This document shows, piece after piece, positions 30,188 through 41,935 of a stretch of 64,000 nt of DNA; position 1 is the first letter of the stretch, and every line of letters starts with the position of its first letter. The position numbers were made by a program, and so were the translations under genes. The DNA is taken from the NCBI GenBank assembly GCA_034670405.1, contig JAXDDX010000018.1, positions 124,501 through 188,500 on the forward strand, in the 5' to 3' direction. The DNA is from Hoplostethus atlanticus. Lineage: Eukaryota > Chordata > Actinopteri > Trachichthyiformes > Trachichthyidae. The notes beneath the pieces are model-generated. The model searched no databases. It saw only the letters and a program-made list of their open reading frames with translations, and was not told the origin of the DNA.

Positions 30188-31593
30188 GTTGAAGAGCTAT
30201 CGGATTCTCACGGCTCCTGATTCCTACTAGCCGTGTCAGCCGACTGAATGTCACCTCCAGTAGAAGGACCCCCGAGTGCAGCTGGCCACTGAACTGCCTG
30301 TATAGAAACAAGCTGTCATGCACTGTGTATGGTCTACACCAGTAGTCCCCAACCTAGGGTCCGGAGACCCACAGTGGTCGTTCAGCGGGTTACAGGGGTC
30401 CCTAAAAAAACGTACTGTATGCAGAAAATTCTAGATCCTAAGAATTCAAAGACACTATCTTCTTATAATTTCTTTTAAAGCATTTTAAAAGGTAGAAAAT
30501 ACATGTTTTCTCCCTCGCTTCTTTATTTTGTAGCTTTTGTAGCCAGTTTTTATCCAAACTATCTATGATGTTTTGTGCATGCTTTCTGATATTTTCCCGA
30601 CATCCAGTTAGTTTAGACGTGTAGTCATTAAATATAAACACACTTGCGCTTGTACACTGCTGTGGACCCTGATTAAAGCAGCCAAGCCACAACGCATTGG
30701 TCCGTTATTTTATACATACACATATATATATATAATTTTTATTTTATTTATTTTCGAAACCATCCATCTACAAGACTTTTAAATTTCTAAGAAGAAAGAG
30801 TGCCTCAGAATTCTTCAGATCTACATTTCTGCCCAGCTTTCCAAAGAGCACCTCTCGCCTCTACATAGTGTTCAAGCCATCATTTGTCATCATTGAAGGT
30901 ATAGGTATCATAGGTTCACTCTCTACTAATATCGCCCTATCCAGTAGACAGTTGTACAATTCAATGCATCCAATGTGGGCATCCCTGGGACAAAGTCTCA
31001 TCAAATGAGGGTCCGTGGCTTAATGTGCCTTTTTGGTTAAAAATCCTAGAGGATTATGTTCCAATTCTACCCAATAAGATTATTTGGACCTTCACTTATC
31101 TTTCCTTTTAAATGAGATAATCAACCAAAAAAGTCATGCAGATGGCATCTCTGAAGTTGTCAAACATTAAACTGGGGTGCATTTTAATTTTTTTTTTTAT
31201 TGTGTTTCAAGCAGAAGGATTACTTTTCAATATAAATATGATTTAAATGCAATACACGTATCTCTTTCTGATTAAGATAATGTCTGGTCATTGTTGAACA
31301 AGACTAACACTGTAAATGTCACACTATACAGTCACACTAATCACTCATTACAAAATTGCTTTGTGGTTTGTGCAGTTGAGACTATTTGTACACTTCCTTC
31401 AAGATATATTTTTCTTATTTCAATTCATCTTCCATCATCTTTTGGATTCATTCAAGCTACCCAAGAATCAAGTCAAGGTGACTTTAAACTATATCTATTT
31501 ACTCTTCTTTGAGACTAGTATTTTCCGTCTCAACTCAAGCAGAAGTCTCCTCAGTAGGATGTTGGGGAACGCCATCACAAGAGCATCTTTCAC
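30188..31593. other. Intergenic region between atp5mg and pdzd3
   Basis: About 1.4 kb. It contains a possible hAT-like fragment from 30340 and AT-rich DNA. A reverse AATAAA at 31196-31201 could end the pdzd3 transcript. No gene is seen. Confidence 0.5.
30338..30412. mobile_element. Possible hAT (Charlie-like) terminal fragment
   Basis: Starts CCAGTAGTCCCCAACCTAGG, then GGTCCGGAGACCC, resembling the CAGTGGTTCCCAACCTGGGGTCC terminus of Charlie-type hAT elements. A related GGGTCCGTGGCTT lies at 31008-31020 and might be the other end. No target duplication could be confirmed. Confidence 0.35.
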
Positions 31594-34442
31594 TCACAGA
31601 GCTGATATCTCCATAGTTTCTTCCACCTGTGGAGTAACAAACAAAATAACATAAGATTGTGTTCATTGAACTGACAAATTACTTTAAAATCTCTAACCAC
31701 ATTATATTTCTTTACCTCAGAGGCAATGACATCTGTAGAGGTCGTCTGACTCTGATTCAACTTGCTGTAGCCACTCTTTTCCATAACCAGTAAGGAAAGA
31801 ATTTCCCCTCCTTCCTTCAACAGCAAAATCACATCTTCCAGATATTTGCCCTCCACATTACATCCATTGACTTCCATCACCACATCCCCTACAAGCAGCC
31901 CTGCTCTCTGCCCTGAGCCCCCCAGAGTCACCTACAGGAAGAGAGGACAAATCAACACCTTATTACTTACTGAACTCTACCACAAAGAAAAAATAACACC
32001 CAGACCACTTGTCTTCTTTTTACTTTTGTGACCAGTGAATGATGACTGACTTGCTTTAGTCACCAATTGTCAAATAAATAGCCAGTAACTCTTTCATCCC
32101 CACCTGGCTGACGAAGGTCCCGGGACACAGTGGGACACAGCCCAGGTTAAAGTCAAACCCCAGAGGGCCTTTCTGGAGAGAACAGTGTCTCGGACTGGGC
32201 AGGCCAACTGCTTCCTCTGGTGGTGTCTGCTCTGCTACTACAGATGTTGGCGCACTGCTCTCCTTTCCTCTCTCACCAGCATCATCTCCACAGAAGAGAA
32301 GAGGTGATAGACCCAACTGCAGAAAATGAAATGAATACACAAGGGCATCAATGGTATGGTGAGTGCCACACCATGCCATGTCCAGTTGACACCCATGTCT
32401 TAGCATTTTACTATTGGAAACATGTAATGTTAGCCATGGTGTTTTGCAGAACCCTTTGTCTGGGTAATGGTCTCACCTACCTTGATGTAAAACTCCAGCC
32501 CCTGGGGAGTGATGGTGCTGAGGGTGACCTGTTGGCCTCCCTGTCTCACTCTGTCCACAATCTCCTCATGCTTCAGTGACTCCACTGACTCCCCATTGAC
32601 CTCCAGCAGCAGCTCTCCATCCTGCATACCTGCCCTCTCTGCTGCGCTGCCACTGTCCACTTCACCCAGAACATGAACTATTGTTGGAAATACACAGAAA
32701 TTAAGTCATAATCCAAAAGGTAGAGTGCACGTGTTCAACTTTGTGTTGTTTTTTTTTCCCTCTCACCTGTACGTCCTGATGGTGTCTTCTCCTGCCCGAG
32801 GATGAAGCCATAGCCTTCAGGTCCAGGGACCAGGTGGAGTTTTCTGGCTGTGTGAGGCAGGTTATGTGGAACAGCCATGGCGGGCAGAATGGGCATCCTA
32901 TGTCGGCCGTAGTTCTTCTCGCTCTCACTGTCAATCACCAAGATGGTGATGTGATCACCACATTTTTTCACCTACAATAAAACTTAATTACTTCTGGGCA
33001 AGGTTGGACACATTTACATTGACATTTTGCTGTAATTAAGTAGTTTTTGTGTAGTTGTTAGTGTTTTTTGAAGTCAGTAATTTCACTTTCACTTTTTAAA
33101 GTATGTTTGGACTGAAGTATTTTACTTTGCTACATTTTAAATCACATCTTAGTACAAACGTTTATAGATGCCTATCGGCAGAAATAAAGCTGATTGTAAA
33201 ACATGTTCTTTGGCATGACACTACGCACCATCTTGCTGAGTGCAGAGTATGTGAGCTCAGACACCGTTGTTCCGTTCATCCACACCAGAAGATCTCCCTT
33301 ACACACCCCTGCCTTTTCAGCCGGGCCTCCTGCCACGGGGCCCACAGAGAACCGACCCTTCTCTCCTACAGGGCAGGAACAGGGGTAGAAACGGAAAATA
33401 ACACCACACGTTATCAACAACAGACTTTAAATTAAGGTCCTGCAAGTAGTCAATCCAGGACTTCCTGTGATTACCAATAACAACATTACCTTCCACGGGT
33501 GTGAAGCTGATGCCCAGACCTGAGGCTGGGTTCCTGGTGATGTGGCAGAGTCTGGGTGGCTTGCAGCCCTCGGCCTTGTGTGCATTGGCAAGGAGCCGGA
33601 GGTCTTGACCCTGGGACGCCGCCTGCTCGTATTCCTCTCCATCCAATACTAATAGACACAGCTGGTGTCCACTTAGCCTTATCTTCCTGGCCACCTGATT
33701 CATAACGACAAATACAGAGAATATATTATTATACAATCATGATTGAAGGTTTGTGATCCTTATTTAATCAAAATCAGCATTTTCTTGACTTAAATAAAGA
33801 ATATATTTACCAATTTCATATGTTTTGAGAGGAAATTGTGAAGAGAGTAGTGACTGTGCATCATTCTGGGGAATCTAAACGATGTGGACTCCATTAGTCC
33901 ACTAGGAGACAAATAATATACAAAGGGAGGACATTTAACTTGACAGAGACTCTGCCTAGAAGTCGATGTCCTTAAAACTAGTAAAAAAGAATAACATCCA
34001 GTGATCTTCATTGTTGCATCTGATGTCGTTGTGCATCTGTCAACAATAAGAACACTGAATAGACAGTACGTTATTTTAATTCTGTAACAAGATAGTCTCA
34101 CCTCGGGGTGAGAAACATCATCAACAAAGCAGTTGTTGACTTCCAGGAGCCTATCTCCGTCTCGAAGGCCGCCGCGCTCCGCCGACCCCCATGACGTTAC
34201 ACTTCTGATTACATGACCTTGGCAGCCCCTCTCCACCCGCAGATTGAAACCATAGGACTCCCCCTCCTCTCGTTTGAGAACACACAGACGTGGGCTGGGC
34301 GTCGACACGAAGTCTGGAGGAGAGGAGGAGACAGATAAGTGCTGTCATATCTCGCTGCCAGAGCAGTTTCACAATGTTCTGATGGAATATATCTGGATGT
34401 TTGTAAAGCATGTGTGATACCTGTGTCGTCTGTGATGACCAT
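31594..34442 (-). CDS. pdzd3: Four-PDZ scaffold protein, PDZD3/NHERF4-like
   Basis: Nine coding exons: 34442-34421, 34313-34102, 33694-33490, 33365-33229, 32971-32767, 32677-32481, 32316-32104, 31931-31716 and 31626-31594. They sum to 1440 nt and 479 aa with all phases matching. Four PDZ domains lie at roughly 16-95, 118-200, 225-305 and 360-440; their ligand loops read SYGFNL, GLGISF, GYGFIL and GFDFNL. Four PDZ domains and no other domain fit NHERF4 (PDZD3/IKEPP). NHERF4 is an apical scaffold in epithelia that binds the C-termini of transporters and of guanylate cyclase C. PDZK1 also has four PDZ domains and cannot be excluded by eye, but the abcg4 neighbourhood favours PDZD3. The first coding exon begins at 34485. 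A further small exon at 35035-35008 joins it in frame without an ATG, so the 5' end is uncertain. Confidence 0.82.
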
Positions 34443-35619
34443 CACTGGGTTGTCTATTCCCTCTTTAGGATTGAATGTAAATTTCCTTCAAAAGGAGAGA
34501 GTTGATACATTTGATTTTGCTTTTCAGGTACTGAATACGCAGGTTGGTAAATTGGTGAGCACTGGAGTAAAGTTAGTAAAGTATAGCAATTCCATTTGTG
34601 TATGAACTTCAGGTCTAATGTTCAACTTTCTATATAATGGCCTGTTTATTTTTTCATGTTTAAGTTTGATTACATTCTTGTAATTATGAGTACACACTAA
34701 CAGCACAACCATATCTGCATCATTATATTATTATTATATCTGTGATTAAGGAGGGCTTATCTTGGGCCCAAAGTATCAACCATAACCTCATGTAAGGACA
34801 TGTCATGTCTGAGCAGGATAAATCAGTGTCATCTTATAAATCGCTTCTTAAAAAAGGTTTATAAGATTTCTTGTATGTCATGATATTTTATTAATTGCCC
34901 TTGACCTCTCTTTTTATGTTCCCGCTTTGTGTTGTTTTTCCACGTAGTTCAAGTAGTCTTGAATGGTGCAGTGAAATAATGAAGTGAAAAATGAGATGAA
35001 AACTTACTCTGTCAATGTTATTACTTCCACCAAACCTTAAAAAACAGAGATGATATCAAGTTAATGGTTTTAGCAGAAATTGAGGTAGTGAACTAATAAT
35101 TATTATTCTTATCAAAAGTAATACGACAAATTGTTCATTTTCCATCATAACCACACAGTTCAGATCACATTTGGTCGCATACCAAGACAAATGATACATG
35201 ATATCATTAGCTGCTGATCTAGATCGTATTCATTTGAACTTACAGTTTTATGAATGTCGGTGTGTTTTTCCCCACTAAACCGCTCTCTGTAACGCTGTGA
35301 GGCAGCAGCTCAAGTGTGAGACTGGTGTTTGAGCCTTGGATGGCATATCTGCTGACTGTAATTATCAGCTGAGGCACCATAAAGCAGGGCTGGACAGGGT
35401 GTTATTACCTTTAGCCTTTGTCCTCTCCATAAAGAGAGGAAATTAAAGAACAGATTTTTAATAAAGCTAAAAAAAAAATGCTCAGACTTGCAAATGTCCA
35501 ATAAAGATTTGAGTTTATCTCTGGCTTAAGAAGAGAAAGATGCATCAAAACTTGGCTGGACCTGTCAGTCAGACCTCGGTAACAGCATTAGTGTCTGTTT
35601 TGGTCTACTGGAACATCAG

Positions 35620-36640
35620 ATAGAGGCGGTTTACTGCGTCAGGGCAATTAATGTACTGGCACGTAGACGACTGGGTCAGAGCATCTCCAAAACGACAGGT
35701 CTTGTGGGGTGTTCCCGGTATGCAGTGGTTAGTACCTCCCAAAAGTGGTCCAAGGAAGGACAACCGGTGAACCGGCGACAGGGTCATGGACACCCAAGGC
35801 TCATTGATGCGCGTGGGGAGCGAAGGCTAGCCCGTCTGGTCCGATCCCACAGAAGAGCTACTGTAGCACAAATTGCTGAAAAAGATAATGCTGGCTATGA
35901 TAGAAAGCTGCTGCGTATGGGGCTGCGTAGCCACAGACTGGTCAGAGTGCCCATGCTGACCCCCGTCCACCACCGAAAGCGCCTACAATGGGCACGTGAG
36001 CATCAGAACTGGACCATGGAGCAATGGAAGAAGGTGGCCTGGTCTGATGAATCACGTTTTCACGTTTTCACGTTTTCACCCGGACGGCCGGATGCGTGTG
36101 CGTCGTTTACCTGGGGAAGAGATGGCACCAGGATGCACTATGGGAAGAAGGCAAGCCGGCGGAGGCAGTGTGATGCTCTGGGCAATGTTCTGCTGGGAAA
36201 CCTTGGGCCCTGACATTCATGTGGATGTTACTTTGACACATACCACCTACCTAAACATTGTTGCAGACCAAGTACACATCTTCATAGCAACGGTATTCCC
36301 TGATAGTAGTGGTCTCTTTCAGCAGGATAATGCGCCCTGCCACACTGCTAAAATTGTTCAGGAATGGGTTGAGGAACATGACAAAGAGGTCAAGGTGTTG
36401 ACTTGGCCTCCAAATTCCCCAGATCTCAATCCGATCGAGCATCTGTGAGATGTGCTGGAAAAACAAGTCCGATCCATGGAGGCCCCACCTCGCAACTTAC
36501 AGGACTAAGAGGATCTGCTGCTAACGTCTTGGTGCCAGATACCACAGGACACCTTCAGAGGTCTTGTGGAGTCCATGCCTCGACGGGTCAGAGCTGTATT
36601 GGCAGCACGAGGGGGACTTAGACAATATTAGCATTGGCAT
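35620..36640 (+). pseudogene. Tc1/mariner transposase, disrupted
   Basis: Encodes a Tc1-type transposase across two frames. The N-terminal part (from 35704) includes GHGHPRLIDARGERRLARLV and ends near DESRF at 36060. The second frame contains GSVMLWAMFCWETLGP, FQQDNAPCHTA and WPPNSPDLNPIEHL, the latter two around the last DDE-type acidic residues. Three tandem copies of CACGTTTT at 36053-36076, where one is expected, shift the frame by 16 nt. A TGA in place of TGG follows NPIEHL (36446-36448) and another stop follows near 36506. Terminal repeats were not located by eye. Confidence 0.88.
36053..36076. repeat. Three tandem copies of an 8-mer inside the Tc1 frame
   Basis: CACGTTTT repeated three times. 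With a single copy the frame would pass directly into the conserved PDGRMRVRR region. Confidence 0.9.
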
Positions 36641-37589
36641 TGGCTTTGGCAGTTGTTGCATTTGCTATATGGCCCACTCATCTCATCCAACAGGTTAAAA
36701 TAACTGCAAAATATTATTGGAAAATACCGTTAGACCTATGTTATGGAAAATAAGGATGTACGTGTGCTTTTGATATGCTTAAAGTATAAATTGCAATAAT
36801 ATGTATGCATAGTATAGTATAGTCACAGCCAGTGACTAAGCCAGTGACTAAGCTACTGAGCTAAGAAGAGTGTGTGTGTTCATTACCTCTTGACCTGGTT
36901 GAAAGTTGGACCTGGGAAATGAGTAGGTCTTGGGGTCAAGGAAGGTCAAGTCATAAAGAGTTGGAGCAGAACTTTTATTGCATGGGAGATAACCTCTTTA
37001 CTGCCGGGTGATTGTGAATGGCCTTGCGTATCTTCACTTATTAGCCTTTCACTATGTGTGTCTGTAGAACTAGTCAGTCACGTGTATAAATGTGTCTGAG
37101 GAACTGAATTCCTCAGCTCATTGTACACACACCTCGGTGTGTGTAGTTTCAGCTCTGCTTGCATTAAAGGCCTAAGAGACATATATTGTGTTATAGCTTT
37201 ATTAAGCTGTTCTCACCAACTAGTAGTGATGTTACGCTTGATACCGGGGCTTCCAAGCGCGTATCGAGAACGTAGGGCAGTTTCTCGTGAACCTATGTAT
37301 CGAGGCGTGTATCATTTTAACGTCATTACGTCATCGATGACGTTTGAAGCCTCATTCACGTACATGCTTCAGCAATGGATTCGGGTTTGGCGGGCAGTTT
37401 TGAATCACGGATATAAGGAAAGAAAGTGCCCCCATAATTCGTGGGTTGCCTTGTCCTTCTGTAGCTATATTTAAATCTTATCGTACTGATAATTACACCA
37501 ATGGACTATACAACTGGTACATGTGTCCCTTTACTAATCATAGCATTATAATAACACTATAATTATACTTATTATAATAACATTATAAT

Positions 37590-38487
37590 AAGGAGCTGAT
37601 TGTGGACTTTAGGAGGACACAACAACAGAGGACGTACTCACCACTGGGGATTAATGGGAATACTGTGGAGAGGGTGAGCAGGTATAAATACCTGGGAGTC
37701 CACATCACCGAAGATCTCACATGGTCCACACACACTGACACTCTGGTGAGAAAGGCGAGGCAGCGCCTTTACCACCTCAGGCAACTGAGGAAATTTAAAG
37801 TCTCCCGGAGGATCCTTCAGTCCTTCTACTCTGGAGCTGTAGAGAGCATCCTGACAGGAAGCATCACTGCCTGGTTTGGCAGCAGCTCCGCTCAGGACAG
37901 GAAGGCTCTGCAGAGAGTAGTGCGTTCGGCTGAGCGCACTATTGGAACTACACTCCCCACCCTGTAGGACTTATACACCAGGAGGTGCAGAACCAGAGCC
38001 TGCAGGATCATGAAGGATCCTCACCACCCCAACAACGGACTGTTTCAGCTGCTGCGGTCAGGCAAGCGCCTCCGTAGTCACGCTGCCAAAACAGAGAGAC
38101 TGAGACGGAGTTTCTTTCCTCAGGCCATCAGGACTGTGAACTCTGACCTCACCAGGGCCCCCACCAAGACACACACACTGCCCCTCTTATGCACACACAC
38201 ACACTTAGGTAAAGACTACACATCATTTATATTATATTATACATACAATTTTCCCTTTTTTTACTATATTTTTTTATAAAGTGCTCTTATTGTAAATATT
38301 GTGTTGTTTTTTATATAGAGCTCTTAAAAACTGTGACATTGTAAATATTGTGTTGGTTATTGTAAATAGTGTGAACCTGTTATTTTGCACAATTCTGCTA
38401 AGCATTGCCACTTTGCATTTCACTACACACCTCGTGTGTGTATGTGACAATTAAACTTCTTGAATCTTGAATCTTGAATCTTGAAAC
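37590..38487 (+). mobile_element. L2-like LINE, reverse transcriptase C-terminal part and 3' tail
   Basis: A frame from 37594 reads ELIVDFRR, then VSRYKYLGVHITEDLTW, then ITAWFGSS and ALQRVVRSAERTIG, and after one TAG continues to SFFPQAIRTVNS. This is the C-terminal region of fish L2-type reverse transcriptases. The 3' UTR (38154-38487) ends in repeated TTGAATC units and is nearly identical to 28138-28469. The 5' part of the LINE is missing. Confidence 0.85.
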
Positions 38488-38542
38488 AAGCCATATAATG
38501 ATATGCAGCATCATAAATAAGCAACATTTTATTCATATGCCA

Positions 38543-38612
38543 GATTTGAACCCGTGATTGCCATGTCTATTGAAGCGCACTATGAGCAGTATATCTACCC
38601 GCTTTGCCACCA
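38543..38612 (-). repeat. tRNA-like sequence inside the hAT element
   Basis: On the minus strand it begins GTGGCAAAGCGGGTAGATA and ends CACGGGTTCAAATC. The B-box-like end and overall length recall a tRNA-Ser-type molecule, but stems are poorly paired. Probably a decayed tRNA-derived piece carried by the transposon. Confidence 0.3.
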
Positions 38613-39591
38613 AACTAAACGATGTTACACAGCGCGTGGAGACATTTCTACGGCATTATTGAACTGATGAGTTTTGTTCATTTATGGTTTTATAGCATAA
38701 TATGAATATATACATTATGCCGTAATTTCATTTTTTTAAAGTTGATTACATCAGCGGTTTAATTCATTGGCCTTTAGTGGCCCATGCTTTGCACACATCG
38801 CTGTGCTGCCAGTCTTGCCTGCTCTAATTTCTTTAGACCAGCAGGTGGCCATAGTGTGCACTTGAAGCCTCGAGAAATGAACCCATTTTCAACCCATTTG
38901 GCTGGAATGCTTCAATGCTTCGAGAAGCTTCATTTCGCCATCACTACCAACTAGACAAAGTACAATTGACTTAAATTGCCACGACACCTAGCACTGTTTC
39001 TCCAGGGGAGGGACAAAATATGAAACAATATCAGCATTTAAAAGTAACTCTTCAAATTCCCTCTCCTTTATGAGTATCTTTCATCTGTTTGATTAATTGT
39101 GTAGTAAATAAATGAAGTTAAACCACTCTGATGCATAACACCTGGGTAAAACCATACTGCACAGAAGAAGTGGTCCATGATGATGCAACCCACAGAAAGT
39201 AGGTGACATCACCGAAGCGTCCAGCGACTGAAATCCAGCATCGTCTCTCTTCCGTCACATCTAAGTGGCTAAACGTCCAGAGCAGGTTAGACCGCTAATG
39301 GGTTACTGTTTGCTCTCCCCCCACCATAAACGTTTCTTTTTTCCTGGTCTAGGATATAGTGACCCTGCAGACGCACACAAAGGGCTGTTGAGGCTCAACT
39401 GGGTCCGGTGAATATTTATCCTAGACACAAGAATATGCAGGCATGATTGATTTTGGTTATTTTGTCATTTGTCTGCCTGAAGTATGTCTCGCTTATAATC
39501 GCAGAAACTATCATCCAAGAAGTAAAATCTGTGGCTAATTTCAAGTTCAAGAAGTGAAGGCGTAGAGGTAAAGTCAAAGTGCTCTTACTCC

Positions 39592-39700
39592 ATTTCATTA
39601 CATTACATTACATTATAGTCATTTAGCAGACGCTTTTATCCAAAGCGACTTACAATAAGTACATTCAACATAGGTAGGCAAGAGAACTACTAGTCACCAA
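39592..39700 (+). repeat. Dispersed SINE-like repeat (AGCGACTTACA family)
   Basis: CATTAC tandem units, then AGTCATTTAGCAGACGC and TTTTATCCAAAGCGACTTAC. The same core occurs at 23424-23498 (reverse), 28703-28750 and, diverged, at 49515-49570. It is a motif scattered widely in fish genomes. Confidence 0.8.
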
Positions 39701-40327
39701 AAATCGTAAGTGCATTTCCTTCCTAAACAAGCATCTAAGAGCAGAACCAGTGCTAAAAGTTAGCTACCTACTTTTTATTTAAACAAATGAGACAAATAAG
39801 TAAATCAAATAAACAGGAGCTAATAAATAGACAAATAAGTGAAGACAAATAGGCAAGTGTTAAGAGGAAGGGTCAGGGTAAAATCTATATTTTAAGGGTA
39901 ATTTATTAGATTATTTGTGGCAACACTGGATATTTTTGTCTCTCATTCCATTTGAAATTGCTCCTAACATTTCAAGATGCACGATGGTTTCAATATAGCA
40001 CAGAAGTGAGAAACACCTAGAAAGCTCCAAACTGTGCTGGCAGAACAGTAGCATGAATGAGACACAGCAGAGAGGAAAAAAAGAACATGCCAGCTGGAAA
40101 ACAAAGATAAAGGAAAATACGAATTGGTTTGAATGCAGTACCTGTAGTTTGTCTCATGTTGAGTCTCTTTCCCGTCAGCTCAGCAGAGAAGCAGACAGAG
40201 GGATGCAACAGTGGGATTAAACAGTTAGGTGAACCGCAGTGGGACACAGCTCCTCCCCCTCATTTACTTAAGGGACAGTGTCAAGCTTAATGTTTAATCT
40301 ATGTGTGTGAGATTTTGAATGCAGTCA

Positions 40328-40342
40328 CACACACACACACAC
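40328..40342. repeat. Short (CA)n microsatellite
   Basis: CA dinucleotides. A GT-rich stretch follows at about 40506-40560. Confidence 0.85.
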
Positions 40343-41751
40343 GTGCAACACATGCAGGGGGCACCGGGGAGGTACTGCTTGTACTGTTTCAACTCTCTCA
40401 ATGGGTTAATTAAATACACACCAAGGTCATCCTTACTGTTACAACTGGCTGTAGCGTTGAAAAGTGGTGGGATTAGAAAGAAAATGTCGGCTTGACGAGC
40501 TGAAGAGGCTGTGTGTGTTTGTTGATGTGTGTCTGTGTGTGTGTGTTTGCCTATGTGTATATCTGTGCCTGTGTCCATGAGAAACACAGCAGAACTGTCC
40601 AAGACCGTCAAGGCCGTAGCTCGGTGACACGTTGGTGACGCAAACTGACTCAAATTAAAACAATAGAGGAGTGATTCACAGTTCGGCTGGTGTCCTGACA
40701 GCAGGAATGGCAATTGAAAACAATGCCGTAAATGATGAGATTGGTTTAGCACTGATTGATTGGAAGTGCAGTTAAAAGGAGGAAGAATGTTGAGAAATCC
40801 AAAGATTAGGTGTCATATCTATTTGGCCTGAAGCCAGAGGGGGGAAATGCACTTAATTTTCCAGGAAGCCATATAACACTTGGATATATTAGCTGGGAGT
40901 TGAAAGTTATAAATCGGGAACCTATTCAGGTCAATGAAAGTTTCAGGGCATTTGTATTTTTTCAAGCAGAGTGCCATGCCTTTTACTGGAGAGAAAGAGG
41001 AAATGAAGTCAGCATCAGTGAAATACTGTTTGACCTTTAGCTTCCTACTTGTATCTCTCTGGATATGAAGTGAGGTTTAAGTGCAGACTGCCAGCTTCAG
41101 TATGAGGGCATTTACAGAGGATATTATGGGGTATATTAACGCACACCCTTGTTTACTCGTTCATATCCACTCCAACCTTGAACAGCAACCTTGCGCTTCA
41201 CATCACAAATGCAAAAGGTCAGAAAGAGAAAATCATATCACTTTTATGAACACATGGTGACGTTTATGGGCTACATATTTTAGAAGGCATTGCTCATACT
41301 TATCGTCACTGTCCTGTGAAAAACAGGACAACAGGACTTTTTTAGATTGGTCAATATGCAGTTTTCAGTTTAAGCAGGGTCTTTTGAAATGGTTTCGTAA
41401 CCACCAAGTGTTGTAGAACTCCATGTAATCCTTCAGCTGAAGTTAAAAAATTAAAATCTGTGAGACCTTCACATTTCTCAGTGACACAAATGAGGTTGGC
41501 AAAGCACACTAACAAATGTGGTAAGCATAGTCAGATTGTCTGTAAACTCACAAATCTGCTAAAAAAAACAACTACTAAATATCTCAGAAAGAAAACACAG
41601 GTATTAACTCCTCCTCTGGGCAAGAATGACATCGATCAGACATGTAAAATACTGGTATTGTCCTAAAACATATCATATCGAGATCAATATACTTTCAATT
41701 CAAGATCAATATCAATATCATCAAGATAAAGATCAATATCATCATATCTTT

Positions 41752-41935
41752 CCTTCTGCTACCGGCCTAATCAACAAGGCCCGGCTCCCCCGCTAACATG
41801 GACTCCAACCCGCCAATCTTGTTTTGTTCTTATTCTTCTATGTTTATTGTTTAGTGTTTATTGTTATGCACCACTCACAAGACAAACATATTTGGCAATA
41901 AACCTGTTTCTGATTCTGATTCTGATTCTGATTCA
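41752..41935 (+). mobile_element. LINE 3' end with (TTCTGA)n tail
   Basis: GCACCACTCACAAGACAAAC, then AATAAACCTG, then four or more TTCTGA units. This is the 3' tail of a second LINE family in the window. The same 15-mer ATTCAAGATCAATAT occurs at 41698-41712 and 41931-41945, as target duplication would produce. Confidence 0.6.

Larger units (their letters stand above)
37224..38946. mobile_element. hAT-type non-autonomous element with 8-bp target duplication
   Basis: Ends TAGTGATG (37224-37231) and CATCACTA (38939-38946) are exact inverted repeats. Both are flanked by CCAACTAG (37216-37223 and 38947-38954), a perfect 8-bp target-site duplication, the hallmark of hAT transposons. GAAGCTT-type subterminal motifs lie near both ends. 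No transposase frame is present. The interior contains an L2-like LINE fragment (about 37590-38487) and a tRNA-like stretch (38543-38612). Confidence 0.8.
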
